From: Methyloligella sp050110875
GTDB taxonomy: Bacteria; Pseudomonadota; Alphaproteobacteria; Rhizobiales; Methyloligellaceae
Assembly (NCBI GenBank): GCA_050110875.1
Contig: CP188828.1
Span: 1,054,001-1,118,000, forward strand
Direction of reading: 5' to 3'
Length of the DNA: 64,000 nt
The notes under the pieces are model-generated. The model searched no databases and was not told the DNA's origin. It worked only from the letters and a program-made list of their open reading frames with translations. Position 1 is the stretch's first letter; every line of letters begins with the position of its first letter. Positions 14,815 to 24,914 of this stretch are shown piece after piece. The translations under genes were made by a program, and so were the position numbers.

Positions 14815-16389
14815 TCAGCCCGTATTCAGGTTCTTGCGGAGGCGGCGCAGGCTGATGGCGCCGAGCAGCTCGGCGGTGCCGAAATATATCGCCAGCCCGC
14901 CGCCGATCAGCATGAAGAGCGCGGTCGCCTGAATGAGAAGTCCCTGATCCGGCACAAACCAGCGATGCAGCCAGGTTTCGAGCAGGTAGAGAGCGGCCCC
15001 CATCGCGACGGAAGCGATCACGGTGCCGCGGAAGCGTTTGCGGAATGTCGCATCGAAGGCGAGACCGTCCCGCCGCTTGAGCTGATAGGCCAGCAGCCCG
15101 GCATTGAGCCATCCGGCGATCGCCGTAGCGATAGCGATGCCGACGGCGCCGAGAATGTTGAAAAGCAGCAAGGTCAGTACGGCATTGGCGGCCAGCGAAT
15201 GGCCGGCGCAGATCATCGGCGTCTTGGTGTCCTCGCGGGCGAAGAACAGCGGGTTGAAGATCTTCACCAGGACATAGGCGGGCAGGCCGAACGCGAAAGC
15301 GATGAGCATGTCTGCCGAGGCACCGGAATCGATATGCGTGAAGGCGCCCCGCTCGAACAATACGCGGATGATGGGCTCCGCCGTGAGAATCAGCGCGACC
15401 GCCGCCGGGATGGTGAGGAACAGCGCGAATTCCATGGAGCGGTTCTCGGCGTCCAGCACGGCTTTGTGGTCGCCCTGGCGGAGACGATGACTCAGCTCCG
15501 GCAGCAGGACGACCCCGATCGCCACGCCGATGACACCGAGGGGAAGCTGGAAAATCCGGTCCGCATAGTAGAGCCAGGAGACGGCGCGCTCCTGGAACGA
15601 GGCGATGATGGTGCCGAGCATGATGCTGACCTGCGCGATACCGCCGGCGAGCAGGCCCGGCATCGCAAGCTGCAGCAGGCGGCGCATCTCGTCGTTCCAG
15701 ACGGGACGGCGGATCTTCAGCGCAATCCCCACCTTGGCCGCGGCGAAGATCATCACCGCCACTTGCGCCAGGCCGGAGACGGTGATGGCCCAGGCGAGGA
15801 CATGCCCGACAAGCGGCTGATTGGCGCTGATGCCGAGGGCCACCGAGCCGAGAAGCGCGAGGATCAGCACCACATTGAGCAGCGTCGGAACGAAGGCGGC
15901 GATGGCGAAGCGGCCGAGCGCGTTCAGCATGCCGCTATAAAGCGCCACCAGGGACATGCAGAGCAGATAGGGCAGCGCGATGCGTGCCAGCGTGACCGCA
16001 AGGGCGAATTTGTCGGGGTCGGCGGAGAAGCCGGGCGCCAGGGCCAGCATCAGCCAGGGCATGGCGATCTCGCCCAGCACGGTGAAGACGATCAGGACGA
16101 GCGCCAGCCCCGCCATGGCCTGCTCGGCGAAGCGCCTCGCCGCCGCCTCGCCCTCTCCTTCGCCCTGGCCGTGATAGCGCTTGGTGAAGAGAGGCACGAA
16201 GGCGGAATCGAACGCCCCTTCGGCGAACAGGCGGCGGAACAGATTCGGAATACGGAAGGCGACGAAGAAGGCGTCCGCCGTGGCGCTCGTCCCCAGAAGC
16301 GCTGCGAGCAGCATATCCCGGGCAAAGCCCAGAATGCGGCTCAGAATGGTCATGCCGCCGACGGTGGCGAAGGCGCGGTATAGGACCAT
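14815..16389 (-). CDS. murJ: Lipid II flippase MurJ (MviN)
   Basis: This 524-aa polytopic membrane protein has about 14 hydrophobic segments. It begins 'MVLYRAFATVGGMTILSRILGFARDMLLAALLG' and includes 'AFRIPNLFRRLFAEGAFDSAFVPLF', the MviN/MurJ signature. It flips lipid II to the periplasm for peptidoglycan synthesis. It lies 50 bp downstream of glnD, a conserved alphaproteobacterial pairing. Confidence 0.95.
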   Translation of the reverse strand: MVLYRAFATVGGMTILSRILGFARDMLLAALLGTSATADAFFVAFRIPNLFRRLFAEGAFDSAFVPLFTKRYHGQGEGEGEAAARRFAEQAMAGLALVLIVFTVLGEIAMPWLMLALAPGFSADPDKFALAVTLARIALPYLLCMSLVALYSGMLNALGRFAIAAFVPTLLNVVLILALLGSVALGISANQPLVGHVLAWAITVSGLAQVAVMIFAAAKVGIALKIRRPVWNDEMRRLLQLAMPGLLAGGIAQVSIMLGTIIASFQERAVSWLYYADRIFQLPLGVIGVAIGVVLLPELSHRLRQGDHKAVLDAENRSMEFALFLTIPAAVALILTAEPIIRVLFERGAFTHIDSGASADMLIAFAFGLPAYVLVKIFNPLFFAREDTKTPMICAGHSLAANAVLTLLLFNILGAVGIAIATAIAGWLNAGLLAYQLKRRDGLAFDATFRKRFRGTVIASVAMGAALYLLETWLHRWFVPDQGLLIQATALFMLIGGGLAIYFGTAELLGAISLRRLRKNLNTG

Positions 16390-16439
16390 GAGCTTGATGG
16401 GTTAGCGGCTTGGCGCTGCTGCTGCGGCGAAGGATTGCG

Positions 16440-19214
16440 TCATCCGGCAACCGGCTCTTCGGCGCCCTCGCCGGCAAGCACCCGCTTCAGCCCTTCGCGG
16501 ATGGCGGTCTCGCGGCGGGAATCGGAAATCTTCTTGCCCTGGAGATCGGTGACGTAGAACACGTCCACGGCCTTCTCGCCGAAAGTCGCGATATGGGCGG
16601 TGGCGATATCGAGCTTGAGATCGGTGAATTCGCGGGTGATCTCATAGAGCAGACCCGGCCGGTCGAGACCGTTCACCTCGATCACCGTGTGGTTGTCGGA
16701 GAGCGTATTGTCGATGATGACCTGAGGCTCCACGGTAAAGGCGGCCACCTTGGCTCTCGGCTGACGGTTCTCCGCGATGATGTCGGAGAAATGCAGCTCG
16801 CCGCGCAGCAGCTTCTCGATGGTCGCGGCGATCCGGCCGGCGCGCCGCTCTTCATCCTCCGCGAGATCGAATTCGCGCTGCAGATGGATGGTATCCAGCG
16901 CCATGTCGTCGAGCGTGGTGGAGATCTGCGCATCCGCGATGTCGGCGCCGGCCCGATGGCAGGCGCCTGCGATCATCGACAGCAGGCGTGGATGGTTGGG
17001 CGCCAGGATGCTGATCTGGGTGACGGCCCGGAAGGCATCGGTCGAGATATGGGTGGCGAGCGGCTTACCCTGCTCCTCCGCCTCGCGGATCATCTTGGCG
17101 TGCTCGATCATGAGATCGAGGTCGGTGCGCAGCCAGTAATCGGAACTCTGACGCTCGACGAACCGCTCTACGATCTCCGACGGCCAATCGGAGAGGCGCT
17201 CGCGCAGCTCCTCGCGGGTCTGGTTGATGCGTTGCTCGCGGCTGAGCGCCGTGCCGCCGCCCAGCAGCGGTTCCGTCTCGAAATAGAGCGTGCGCAGAAG
17301 CTGGCCTTTCCAGCCGGTCCAGACGCCGGGGCCGACGGCTGAGATATCGCAGACCGTGAGAATGAGCAGCAGCTTCAGGCGCTCACGGCTCTGCACCAGA
17401 TCGGCGAAGGCGCGGATGGTCTTCGGATCGTTCAGGTCGCGGCTCTGGGCGTATTGGCTCATCTCCAGATGATGCTCGATGAGCCAGGCCACGGTCTCGG
17501 TCTCGGCGGCGGAAAGGCCGAGACGCGGGCAGAGATCGCGGGCAACCTGGGCCCCGGCGATGGAGTGATCCTCGTCGCGGCCCTTGGCGATGTCGTGCAG
17601 CAGGCAGGTGACGTAGAGCGCCCGCCGATTGTCGATGGTCTTGATCACCTCGCTGGCCAGCGGATGCTCGCGCTCGTAATCGCCGTTCTCGATGCGGGAG
17701 AGGTAGCCGACGGTGCGGATCAGATGCTCGTCCACGGTGAAGTGGTGATACATGTTGAACTGCATCATCGAGACGACGCGACCGAAATCCGGGATGAAGC
17801 GGCCGAGCACCCCCGCCTCGTTCATCTTCCGCAAGGCGTCCTCGACATTGCGGGATTCCGTGAGCAGCTCCAGGAACAGCCTATTGGCTGCCGGGTTCTC
17901 CCGCAGCTTGTCGTCGATCAGCCGGAAATTCGAGCGGATCGAGCGCAGAATGCTGGGCGAGAAGGAGACCTGGTGCCGGTCGGCGACGATGAACAGGCGA
18001 AGGAAGTTCAGCCTGTCGCGCTCGAAGATATCCTTGTCGGCGAAGATGCGGCCGTTCTCGATCCGGAAGTCGGAGGTATAGCGAACCTTCAGGCGCTGCC
18101 GCCAGCCGAAGGGCGCGAGCAGCGCGTTCAGGGCGGGCGACGATTTGAGCTGCTTCATCTCCAGCGCCGTGCAGACGATGCCGGTGAGATCGCCGACCTC
18201 CTTGGCCACCAGGAAGTAGTGCTTCATGAAGCGCTCGACCGCCTGAAGCCCCGCATGCTTGCGATAGTGCAGCCGTTCCGCCATGCGCTGCTGCAAGTCG
18301 AAGGTGAGGCGTTCCTCGGCCCGGCCGGTCAGGAAGTGGAGATGGCAGCGAACGGTCCAGAGGAAATGCTCGCAACGGACGAAGCTCCGATATTCGCCGC
18401 GGGAGAAGACCCCGGCCGCGACGAATTCCTCCTCGCCCTTGTCCGGATGGAGGTGCTTGGCGAGCCAGTGCAGCGTATGGAGGTCGCGCAAGCCGCCTTT
18501 GCCCTCCTTGATGTTCGGCTCGACGCGGTAGCGCGAGGCGCCGGACCGCGCATGGCGCTCGTTCCGCTCCTCCAGCTTGGCGTCGATAAACGGGATCGGA
18601 TTGGTCTCCAGCACCTCGTGTAGGAAGCGCCGCTTGAAATCGTCGAACAGATCCTCGTCGCCCAGGATCAGCCGCGCATCGAGCAGCGCGGTGCGGATGG
18701 TCATGTCGGACAGCGCGAGACGCACGCAATGATCGACGCTCCGCGTGGCATGGCCGACCTTCAGCCCCAGATCCCACAGCAGGTAGAGCATGAACTCCGC
18801 GACGCTTTCGCCCCAGGCGGTCTGCTTGTGGGGCAGCAGGAACATGATGTCGATATCAGACCCCGGCGCGAGACGGCCGCGGCCGTATCCGCCGGTGGCG
18901 ACGATCGCCATGCGCTCGGAGGATGACGGGTTGTCGACGCGATAGACATAGCGGGTGGCCACCTCATAGGTGAGGTGGATCAGCGCGTCCTGGAAGGCGG
19001 AAAGGTTCTCGGCGCATTTCACCCCGTCCCCATCGGTGTTGAGCTGACGCTCGGCATTGGCATGGGCTTGCGCCATCAGCGTCTTGAACCGATCGACCAG
19101 AGCGGCGCGCAGAGCGGTCTCCTTGCCGGCATGCTTCTCGGCAAGGACGGCCATCTCGCTGGAAAGCGCCTCGTAATCGAAATAGGGCGCCGGAATGATC
19201 GCTGTCTGGTCCAT
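16440..19214 (-). CDS. glnD: Bifunctional [protein-PII] uridylyltransferase / uridylyl-removing enzyme
   Basis: This 924-aa protein has the full GlnD layout. The nucleotidyltransferase domain carries 'GGYGRGRLAPGSDIDIMFLL'. The HD domain carries 'TCLLHDIAKGRDEDHSIAGA'. Two C-terminal ACT domains sense glutamine. It uridylylates PII when nitrogen is limiting. It sits between mutS (71 bp upstream) and murJ. Confidence 0.97.
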   Translation of the reverse strand: MDQTAIIPAPYFDYEALSSEMAVLAEKHAGKETALRAALVDRFKTLMAQAHANAERQLNTDGDGVKCAENLSAFQDALIHLTYEVATRYVYRVDNPSSSERMAIVATGGYGRGRLAPGSDIDIMFLLPHKQTAWGESVAEFMLYLLWDLGLKVGHATRSVDHCVRLALSDMTIRTALLDARLILGDEDLFDDFKRRFLHEVLETNPIPFIDAKLEERNERHARSGASRYRVEPNIKEGKGGLRDLHTLHWLAKHLHPDKGEEEFVAAGVFSRGEYRSFVRCEHFLWTVRCHLHFLTGRAEERLTFDLQQRMAERLHYRKHAGLQAVERFMKHYFLVAKEVGDLTGIVCTALEMKQLKSSPALNALLAPFGWRQRLKVRYTSDFRIENGRIFADKDIFERDRLNFLRLFIVADRHQVSFSPSILRSIRSNFRLIDDKLRENPAANRLFLELLTESRNVEDALRKMNEAGVLGRFIPDFGRVVSMMQFNMYHHFTVDEHLIRTVGYLSRIENGDYEREHPLASEVIKTIDNRRALYVTCLLHDIAKGRDEDHSIAGAQVARDLCPRLGLSAAETETVAWLIEHHLEMSQYAQSRDLNDPKTIRAFADLVQSRERLKLLLILTVCDISAVGPGVWTGWKGQLLRTLYFETEPLLGGGTALSREQRINQTREELRERLSDWPSEIVERFVERQSSDYWLRTDLDLMIEHAKMIREAEEQGKPLATHISTDAFRAVTQISILAPNHPRLLSMIAGACHRAGADIADAQISTTLDDMALDTIHLQREFDLAEDEERRAGRIAATIEKLLRGELHFSDIIAENRQPRAKVAAFTVEPQVIIDNTLSDNHTVIEVNGLDRPGLLYEITREFTDLKLDIATAHIATFGEKAVDVFYVTDLQGKKISDSRRETAIREGLKRVLAGEGAEEPVAG

Positions 19215-19285
19215 AAACGGTTCCCGTCAGGAACGGGCGTTAAAGATTAGCGCAAGAAGCTTAACATAGGGGCTCCCAGGCCCGC

Positions 19286-22054
19286 TTACGCGCGATCCAA
19301 CAGGTCTTTCAGCTTGTAAAGCGTCTCGAGCGCTTCTCTAGGCGTCATCGCGTCGGGACGCAATTGGTCCACCGTCTCTTCCAGGGGCGATGCGCCCGAG
19401 TCCTGCTCCTGCGCCGCAGCGGCGCTGAACAGCGGCAAATCGTCGGCGAGATCGGAGGGCTTCGGACGGCCGTCGGCCCGTTCGAGCTGTTCCAGCACCT
19501 CCGCGGCCCGGGCCAGCACAGGCTTCGGCAGTCCGGCGAGCTTCGCCACATGGAGACCGTAGGAGCGGTCGGCGGCACCGGAAACGACACGATAGAGAAA
19601 GACGATGGAGTCCTTCCACTCCTTGACTTCGACCGTGGCGTTGGCGGCGCGCTCCAGCTTGTCGGCCAGGGCCGTGAGCTCGTGATAATGGGTGGCGAAG
19701 AGGGTGCGCGAGCCGTTCACCTCGTGAAGATACTCAAGCGCCGCCCAGGCCAGGGACAGCCCGTCGAAAGTGGCCGTGCCGCGTCCGATCTCGTCCAGCA
19801 CCACGAAAGACCGGTCCGTCGCCTGATTGAGAATAGCGGCCGTCTCGACCATCTCGACCATGAAGGTGGAGCGGCCGCGGGCCAGATCGTCCGCCGCCCC
19901 CACTCGGCTGAACAGGCGGTCCACCACGCCGATATGGGCCGAGGAGGCCGGTACGAATGAGCCCATCTGAGCCAGCACCACGACCAGGGCATTCTGGCGG
20001 AGAAAGGTCGACTTGCCCGCCATGTTCGGCCCCGTGACCACCAGGATGCTCGCCTCGTCGTTGCAGCCATTCGCGACCAGGCGGCAATCGTTGCCGATGA
20101 AGCTGCCGCTGCCGGATTTGGCGAGGCTCTGCTCCACCATGGGGTGACGGGCATTCGCGACGTCGAAGACGAAGCTTTTATCGACCTTGGGCCGGACATA
20201 ATCCTTGTCGATGGCGAACTCGGCGAGGCTGGCGTAGCAATCCAGCTCGGCGAGCGCGGCGCCGGCTTCGGACAATGGATCGCGTGCGGTCAAGATGCGC
20301 TCCGAGAGATCGTTGAAAATCTCAAGTTCGCAGGCCAGCGCCCGGTCCGCCGCCATGGTGATGCGCGCTTCGAGCTCCGACAGCTCCGTCGTGGTGAAGC
20401 GCATGGCGTTGGCCATGGTCTGGCGGTGAATGAATGTCTCCGCATGGGGCGGCTCGGACAGGGTGCCGGCTTGGGCGGCGGTGACCTCGACGAAATAGCC
20501 CAGCACATTGTTGTGGCGCACCTTGAGGGACTTGATGCCCGTCTCGCCGGCATAGGTCGCCTGCAGCCCGGCGATCACCTTGCGGCTGCCATCCCGCAAG
20601 GATCGGTTTTCGTCGAGATCGGCGTCATATCCCGCGGCGATGAAGCCGCCGTCGCGTTTGTTGAGCGGCAGGTCCGGGCCAAGCGCCTCTTTCAAGGCCC
20701 GTTCCAGGCTTTCCGGCAGGGCTTTCAGACGGTCGGCGATGGATTGCAGCTCGTCCGGCAAACCGAGCCCATCGCCTTGCGAGACCAAGTCGCTGGCGAG
20801 GCTTTTCGCGGCGGCGATGGAATCGCGTACCGCGCCGAGATCGCGGGGGCTGGCGCGGCCCAATGAAAGACGCGCCAAGGAGCGGGCGAGATCCGGGGCT
20901 TCCCGCAAAGATTCGCGCAGGCGCCGCCGGAGCAGCGGCCGGTCGGCGAGATGGGCGACGGCCTCCAGTCGCTCGTTGATCGCCTTCGGATCGGTGAGCG
21001 GACTCACCAGCCGGTTGGCCAGCTCTCGGGCCCCGGCCGAGGTCACCGTGCAGTCGATGGCGGCCAGCAGGCTCCCCGTCCGCTCGCCTTGGGTCGAGCG
21101 GGTCAGTTCGAGATTGGCGCGGGTGGAAGCGTCGATGGTGAGAAGGTCGCCGGCGGTGTGCCGCTTCGGCGGGCGGAGCAGCGGCGCCTTGCCGATCTGG
21201 GTGATGTGGACATAGGTCAGCAGGCCGGAAAGTGCGGCCAGCTCCGCCTTGGCGAACTCGCCGAAACTGTCCAGCGCCGCCACTTGCAGCGCCTCCTTCA
21301 GCAGCGTCTCGCCGCGGCGGGATTCGAAATGTGCTTTCGGCGCGGGCGTGATCGCCGTGCCGAGCTCCTCGATCTGGCGGCGGAGCTTTGCATCCTCTGC
21401 GAGATCGTCGCCGATAAGGACTTCGCGGGGCGCCAATCGCATCAGCTCGCCGATGAGATCGGTCTCCCGGACGAGCGCCGTGAAGAGTTCGCCGGTCGAG
21501 ATGTCGAGGGCGGCGATGGCGAACTCGGTTTGCTCACGGCTCGCGCCGCGGAAGATCGCGGCGAGGAAATTATGGCTCCGCGCATCGAGCAGGGTCTCCT
21601 CGGTCAGGGTGCCCGGCGTGACGAGGCGAACGACATCACGCTTGACCACAGCCTTGGAGCCCCGCTTCTTGGCCTCGGCGGGATCCTCGAGCTGCTCGCA
21701 GACCGCCACGCGGTGACCGCCTCGGATCAGCCGCTGGAGATAATCGTCGGCGGCATGGATCGGCACGCCGCACATGGGGATATCCTCGCCCAGATGCTTG
21801 CCGCGCTTGGTGAGCGCTATCCCCAAGCAGCGGGAGGCGATGACCGCGTCCTCGAAGAACAGCTCGTAGAAATCGCCCATCCGGTAGAACAGCAGGCAAT
21901 CGGCATTGGCTGCCTTGAGCTCCAGATACTGGGCCATCATCGGCGTGGCGCCGGCGGGCGACTTTTGCGGAGCCGGCTCAGGCAAAGACCCTTTTGCCGG
22001 CACCGAGGCCGTCTGTTCGCTCTCTTCGGTCTTCGCGGTTTCCGCCATAGCCAT
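19286..22054 (-). CDS. mutS: DNA mismatch repair protein MutS
   Basis: This is a MutS of about 922 aa. It has the mismatch-binding segment 'GDFYELFFEDA', the Walker A 'VTGPNMAGKSTFLRQ', the Walker B/D-loop 'FVVLDEIGRGTATFDG', and the C-terminal segment 'MTPREALETLYKLKDLL'. I prefer ATG 22054 (or 22048), because the longer frame to 22123 adds 23 residues without homology character. The Ala/Glu-rich first 40 residues before 'MMAQYLELKA' are probably disordered. Confidence 0.96.
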   Translation of the reverse strand: MAMAETAKTEESEQTASVPAKGSLPEPAPQKSPAGATPMMAQYLELKAANADCLLFYRMGDFYELFFEDAVIASRCLGIALTKRGKHLGEDIPMCGVPIHAADDYLQRLIRGGHRVAVCEQLEDPAEAKKRGSKAVVKRDVVRLVTPGTLTEETLLDARSHNFLAAIFRGASREQTEFAIAALDISTGELFTALVRETDLIGELMRLAPREVLIGDDLAEDAKLRRQIEELGTAITPAPKAHFESRRGETLLKEALQVAALDSFGEFAKAELAALSGLLTYVHITQIGKAPLLRPPKRHTAGDLLTIDASTRANLELTRSTQGERTGSLLAAIDCTVTSAGARELANRLVSPLTDPKAINERLEAVAHLADRPLLRRRLRESLREAPDLARSLARLSLGRASPRDLGAVRDSIAAAKSLASDLVSQGDGLGLPDELQSIADRLKALPESLERALKEALGPDLPLNKRDGGFIAAGYDADLDENRSLRDGSRKVIAGLQATYAGETGIKSLKVRHNNVLGYFVEVTAAQAGTLSEPPHAETFIHRQTMANAMRFTTTELSELEARITMAADRALACELEIFNDLSERILTARDPLSEAGAALAELDCYASLAEFAIDKDYVRPKVDKSFVFDVANARHPMVEQSLAKSGSGSFIGNDCRLVANGCNDEASILVVTGPNMAGKSTFLRQNALVVVLAQMGSFVPASSAHIGVVDRLFSRVGAADDLARGRSTFMVEMVETAAILNQATDRSFVVLDEIGRGTATFDGLSLAWAALEYLHEVNGSRTLFATHYHELTALADKLERAANATVEVKEWKDSIVFLYRVVSGAADRSYGLHVAKLAGLPKPVLARAAEVLEQLERADGRPKPSDLADDLPLFSAAAAQEQDSGASPLEETVDQLRPDAMTPREALETLYKLKDLLDRA

Positions 22055-22210
22055 CGTCTTCTTTACGCGAAACTGCGGTGGTATCGCTTGCGCTTCGAAC
22101 CGGCAAGGTGACGCAAGAGCCATCCCAAGCCTAGATGTGATTGGGACTTTTCCCCTTCATGGGGCTCCTCTAGGGTGCGCCTCCTTTAGGATAGTTCGGA
22201 GAAGCCACTC

Positions 22211-22924
22211 ATGCGCCCATCGAAACGCGCCGTCGAAGACTTGCGGCCAGTCAGCCTGGAGCGCGCCGTCTCGCGCCATGCGGAAGGCTCCTGCCTGGTG
22301 AAGTTCGGCGAGACCCATGTGCTGTGCTTGGCAAGCGTCGGCGAAAGCGTGCCGCCCTGGCTGAAAGGGTCGGGGCGGGGCTGGGTCACGGCGGAATACG
22401 GCATGCTGCCCCGCTCCACCTCCGAGCGCATGCGGCGCGAGGCGGCGGTCGGCAAGCAGGGCGGCCGGACCCAGGAGATCCAGCGGCTGATCGGCCGGTC
22501 CTTGCGCGCCGTGACGGATCTCCAGGCCCTGGGCGAGAAGCAGATCACCGTCGATTGCGATGTGATCCAGGCCGACGGAGGCACGCGCACCGCCGCCATC
22601 ACCGGCGCCTGGGTGGCGCTGCACGATGCCCTCGCCTGGATGGCGGCGCGCAGCATGGTGCCCCAGAAAGTGCTGAAGGATCATGTGGCGGCGGTCTCTT
22701 GCGGGCTTTATCGCGACACGGCGATCCTGGATTTGGACTATGCGGAGGATTCCGAAGCCGAGGCAGACGCCAATTTCGTGATGACGGGCAGTGGCGGCAT
22801 CGTCGAGATTCAGGCGACGGCGGAAGGCGATCCCTTTACCCAGGAGCAATTCGACGGGTTGATGGTACTCGCCCGCAAGGGAATCGACGAGCTGGTGTCC
22901 CTGCAGAAGATGACCGTGGCTTGA
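22211..22924 (+). CDS. rph: Ribonuclease PH
   Basis: This 237-aa phosphorolytic exoribonuclease trims tRNA 3' ends. It begins 'MRPSKRAVEDLRPVSLERAVSRHAEGSCLVKFG' and has 'GWVTAEYGMLPRSTSERMRREA' and 'DCDVIQADGGTRTAAITGA', diagnostic of RNase PH. It is divergent from mutS and followed by rdgB after 7 bp. Confidence 0.96.
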   Translation: MRPSKRAVEDLRPVSLERAVSRHAEGSCLVKFGETHVLCLASVGESVPPWLKGSGRGWVTAEYGMLPRSTSERMRREAAVGKQGGRTQEIQRLIGRSLRAVTDLQALGEKQITVDCDVIQADGGTRTAAITGAWVALHDALAWMAARSMVPQKVLKDHVAAVSCGLYRDTAILDLDYAEDSEAEADANFVMTGSGGIVEIQATAEGDPFTQEQFDGLMVLARKGIDELVSLQKMTVA

Positions 22925-22931
22925 GATCGGA

Positions 22932-23567
22932 ATGACGGCAGAGCAGACATCGCGTCCGAAAGCGCTTCATGCCGGGGACCGGCTCGTGGTGGCGAGTCAC
23001 AATATCGGCAAGGTCTGGGAGATGGCCGAGCTGCTGGCGCCTTACGGTATCGAGACCCTGGCGGCGGCGGAGCTGAATCTGCCGGAGCCGGAGGAGACCG
23101 GAAAAACCTTCATCGAGAATGCCGAGCTGAAAGCACGTTCGGCCGCGGAAGGCGCCGGCCTGCCGGCGCTCGCCGACGATTCCGGGCTCGAAGTGGCGGC
23201 GCTGGACGGCGCGCCGGGGCTCTTCTCGGCACGCTGGGGCGGACCGAGCCGGGATTTCAGTCTCGCCATGGAGAAGGTCAACGCCGCGCTGGAGGAGGTG
23301 GGCGCGGAGGACCGCACCGCCAATTTCACCTGCGCGCTCTCCCTTGCCTGGCCGGACGGCACGGTGCGAAGCTTCGAAGGCAAGGTCTTCGGCCGGATCG
23401 TCTGGCCGCCCCGGGGCGACAAGGGGTTCGGCTATGACCCGATCTTTCTCCCCGACGGAAGGGAAGATACCTTCGGCGAGATCGATCAGGACGAGAAGCA
23501 CGCCATGTCCCACCGGGCGGCGGCGTTCAAGCAGATGATGGATGCGCTCTATAACAGCGATGCGTGA
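22932..23567 (+). CDS. rdgB: dITP/XTP pyrophosphatase (RdgB/HAM1 family)
   Basis: This 211-aa protein has the family signature 'VVASHNIGKVWEMAELL', then 'ADDSGLEVAALDGAPGLFSARW' and 'GFGYDPIFLPDG', ending 'KHAMSHRAAAFKQM'. It hydrolyses non-canonical purine triphosphates to keep them out of DNA. It lies 7 bp downstream of rph in the conserved rph-rdgB-hemW operon. Confidence 0.95.
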   Translation: MTAEQTSRPKALHAGDRLVVASHNIGKVWEMAELLAPYGIETLAAAELNLPEPEETGKTFIENAELKARSAAEGAGLPALADDSGLEVAALDGAPGLFSARWGGPSRDFSLAMEKVNAALEEVGAEDRTANFTCALSLAWPDGTVRSFEGKVFGRIVWPPRGDKGFGYDPIFLPDGREDTFGEIDQDEKHAMSHRAAAFKQMMDALYNSDA

Positions 23568-23606
23568 GACTGCCTTTGGTCTGTCCGGTCCTCAGGAGCT
23601 GGGCCA

Positions 23607-24914
23607 ATGACAAGCTCTACGGACGCGTTGCTCCCCCCTTGCGGGGGAGCAGATTTGCGCGATGCGCAAATCGAGGGGGGTAAGCCTCTAGCTCGGCGTG
23701 GGCTGCCCTCCCCCCTCCCTTCCCTCCCCCGCAAGGGGGGAGGGGAACGGCTCCAGCACGAAGAGCCGCCACCGTTCGGGCTCTATGTGCATTGGCCGTT
23801 CTGCCTCGCCAAATGTCCCTATTGCGATTTCAATTCTCATGTCCGCCATGGCGGCGTCGATCAAGGGCGCTTCCTCAAGGCGTATCTGAAGGAGATGCGC
23901 TGGTTCGCCGAGCACTCCGCCAAGCGTCCCATCACCAGCGTGTTCATCGGCGGCGGCACGCCCTCCCTCATGGAGCCTTCGACCGTCGAAGCGATCCTGG
24001 CGGAAGCCGGCCGGCTCTGGGGTTACGGCGAAGATGTCGAGATCACCCTGGAGGCCAATCCCACCTCGGTGGAGGCGGAGCGGTTCGCAGGCTATGCGGC
24101 TGCAGGCGTGAACCGTCTCTCCATCGGCATCCAAGCGTTGAACGACGAGGATCTGCGCCGGCTCGGGCGGCAGCACACGGCCAAGGAAGCGCTGGCCGCC
24201 CTCGAGATCGCGAGAGCCCATTTCCCGCGCATCAGCTTCGATCTGATCTACGGGCGTGAGGGCCAGTCGGTCGCTGCCTGGGAAGAAGAGCTCTCGGAGG
24301 CGCTCACCTTCGCCGCCGATCATCTGTCCCTCTATCAGCTCACCATCGAGCCCGGCACGCCGTTCGAAGCGCGCTATCGGGCAGGCAAGCTGATCCTGCC
24401 CCCTGGGGAGGAAGCGGAGGAGCTCTATCGGGTGACGCAAGCGCTTTGCGAAGAGGTGGGGCTGCCGGCCTACGAGGTCTCCAACCACGCCAAGCCGGGT
24501 TTCGAATCCCGGCACAATCTCGTCTATTGGCGTGCTCACGATTATGGGGGCATCGGGCCGGGCGCCCATAGCCGGCTCGCCATCGACGGGATTCGCCAGG
24601 CGCTCTCGGCCCTGAAATCGCCCGAGGGCTGGTGCGAGGCGGTCGATGCGAAAGGCAATGGGCTTGAGGCTGCCGAACCTTTGACGGCGCAAGAACAGGC
24701 GGAAGAATATCTGCTCATGGGCTTGCGGCTGTCCGAAGGGATCGATCTCGACCGGCTCGTGCGGATGGACGGGCGCCGGCTCGACCGGATGCGTCTCGCC
24801 CCGCTCATCGCAGAGGGGCTGCTGACGTTGGATGAGCACCGCATCACCGCGACGCCGAAGGGCCGGATGTTGCTCGACCGGTTGATCTTCGAGATCGCCG
24901 AGGCGCGGGACTAG
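23607..24914 (+). CDS. hemW: HemW-like radical SAM heme chaperone with repeat-derived N-terminal extension
   Basis: This 435-aa protein has the radical SAM cluster motif CxxxCxxC in 'FGLYVHWPFCLAKCPYCDFNSHV', then 'FIGGGTPSL' and 'INRLSIG'-like segments, as in HemW (formerly called oxygen-independent coproporphyrinogen oxidase-like). AGGAG is well placed before ATG 23607. That start adds about 55 residues ahead of the family's usual N-terminus, and most of them are encoded by a palindromic repeat (23631-23744). Either the repeat is translated or an unrecognised downstream start is used. The stop overlaps the convergent lipoprotein gene by 4 bp. Confidence 0.88.
   Translation: MTSSTDALLPPCGGADLRDAQIEGGKPLARRGLPSPLPSLPRKGGGERLQHEEPPPFGLYVHWPFCLAKCPYCDFNSHVRHGGVDQGRFLKAYLKEMRWFAEHSAKRPITSVFIGGGTPSLMEPSTVEAILAEAGRLWGYGEDVEITLEANPTSVEAERFAGYAAAGVNRLSIGIQALNDEDLRRLGRQHTAKEALAALEIARAHFPRISFDLIYGREGQSVAAWEEELSEALTFAADHLSLYQLTIEPGTPFEARYRAGKLILPPGEEAEELYRVTQALCEEVGLPAYEVSNHAKPGFESRHNLVYWRAHDYGGIGPGAHSRLAIDGIRQALSALKSPEGWCEAVDAKGNGLEAAEPLTAQEQAEEYLLMGLRLSEGIDLDRLVRMDGRRLDRMRLAPLIAEGLLTLDEHRITATPKGRMLLDRLIFEIAEARD
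23631..23744. repeat. Palindromic interspersed repeat inside the hemW 5' region
   Basis: Three dyads follow one another: CTCCCCCC-TT-GCGGGGGAG (23631-23649), GATTTGCGC-GAT-GCGCAAATC (23652-23672) and CCCTCCCCC-GCAA-GGGGGGAGGG (23722-23744). The composition and hairpins are those of dispersed intergenic elements rather than coding DNA, yet the hemW frame passes through without a stop. Confidence 0.7.

Noticed and set aside
14965..16383. Long plus-strand open frame of about 470 codons opposite murJ
   Set aside because: It is an antisense shadow caused by high GC. The product is rich in Gln, Glu, Arg and His without domains, while murJ on the other strand is clearly conserved.
17454..18623. Long plus-strand open frame opposite glnD
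   Set aside because: Antisense shadow of glnD with no family features.
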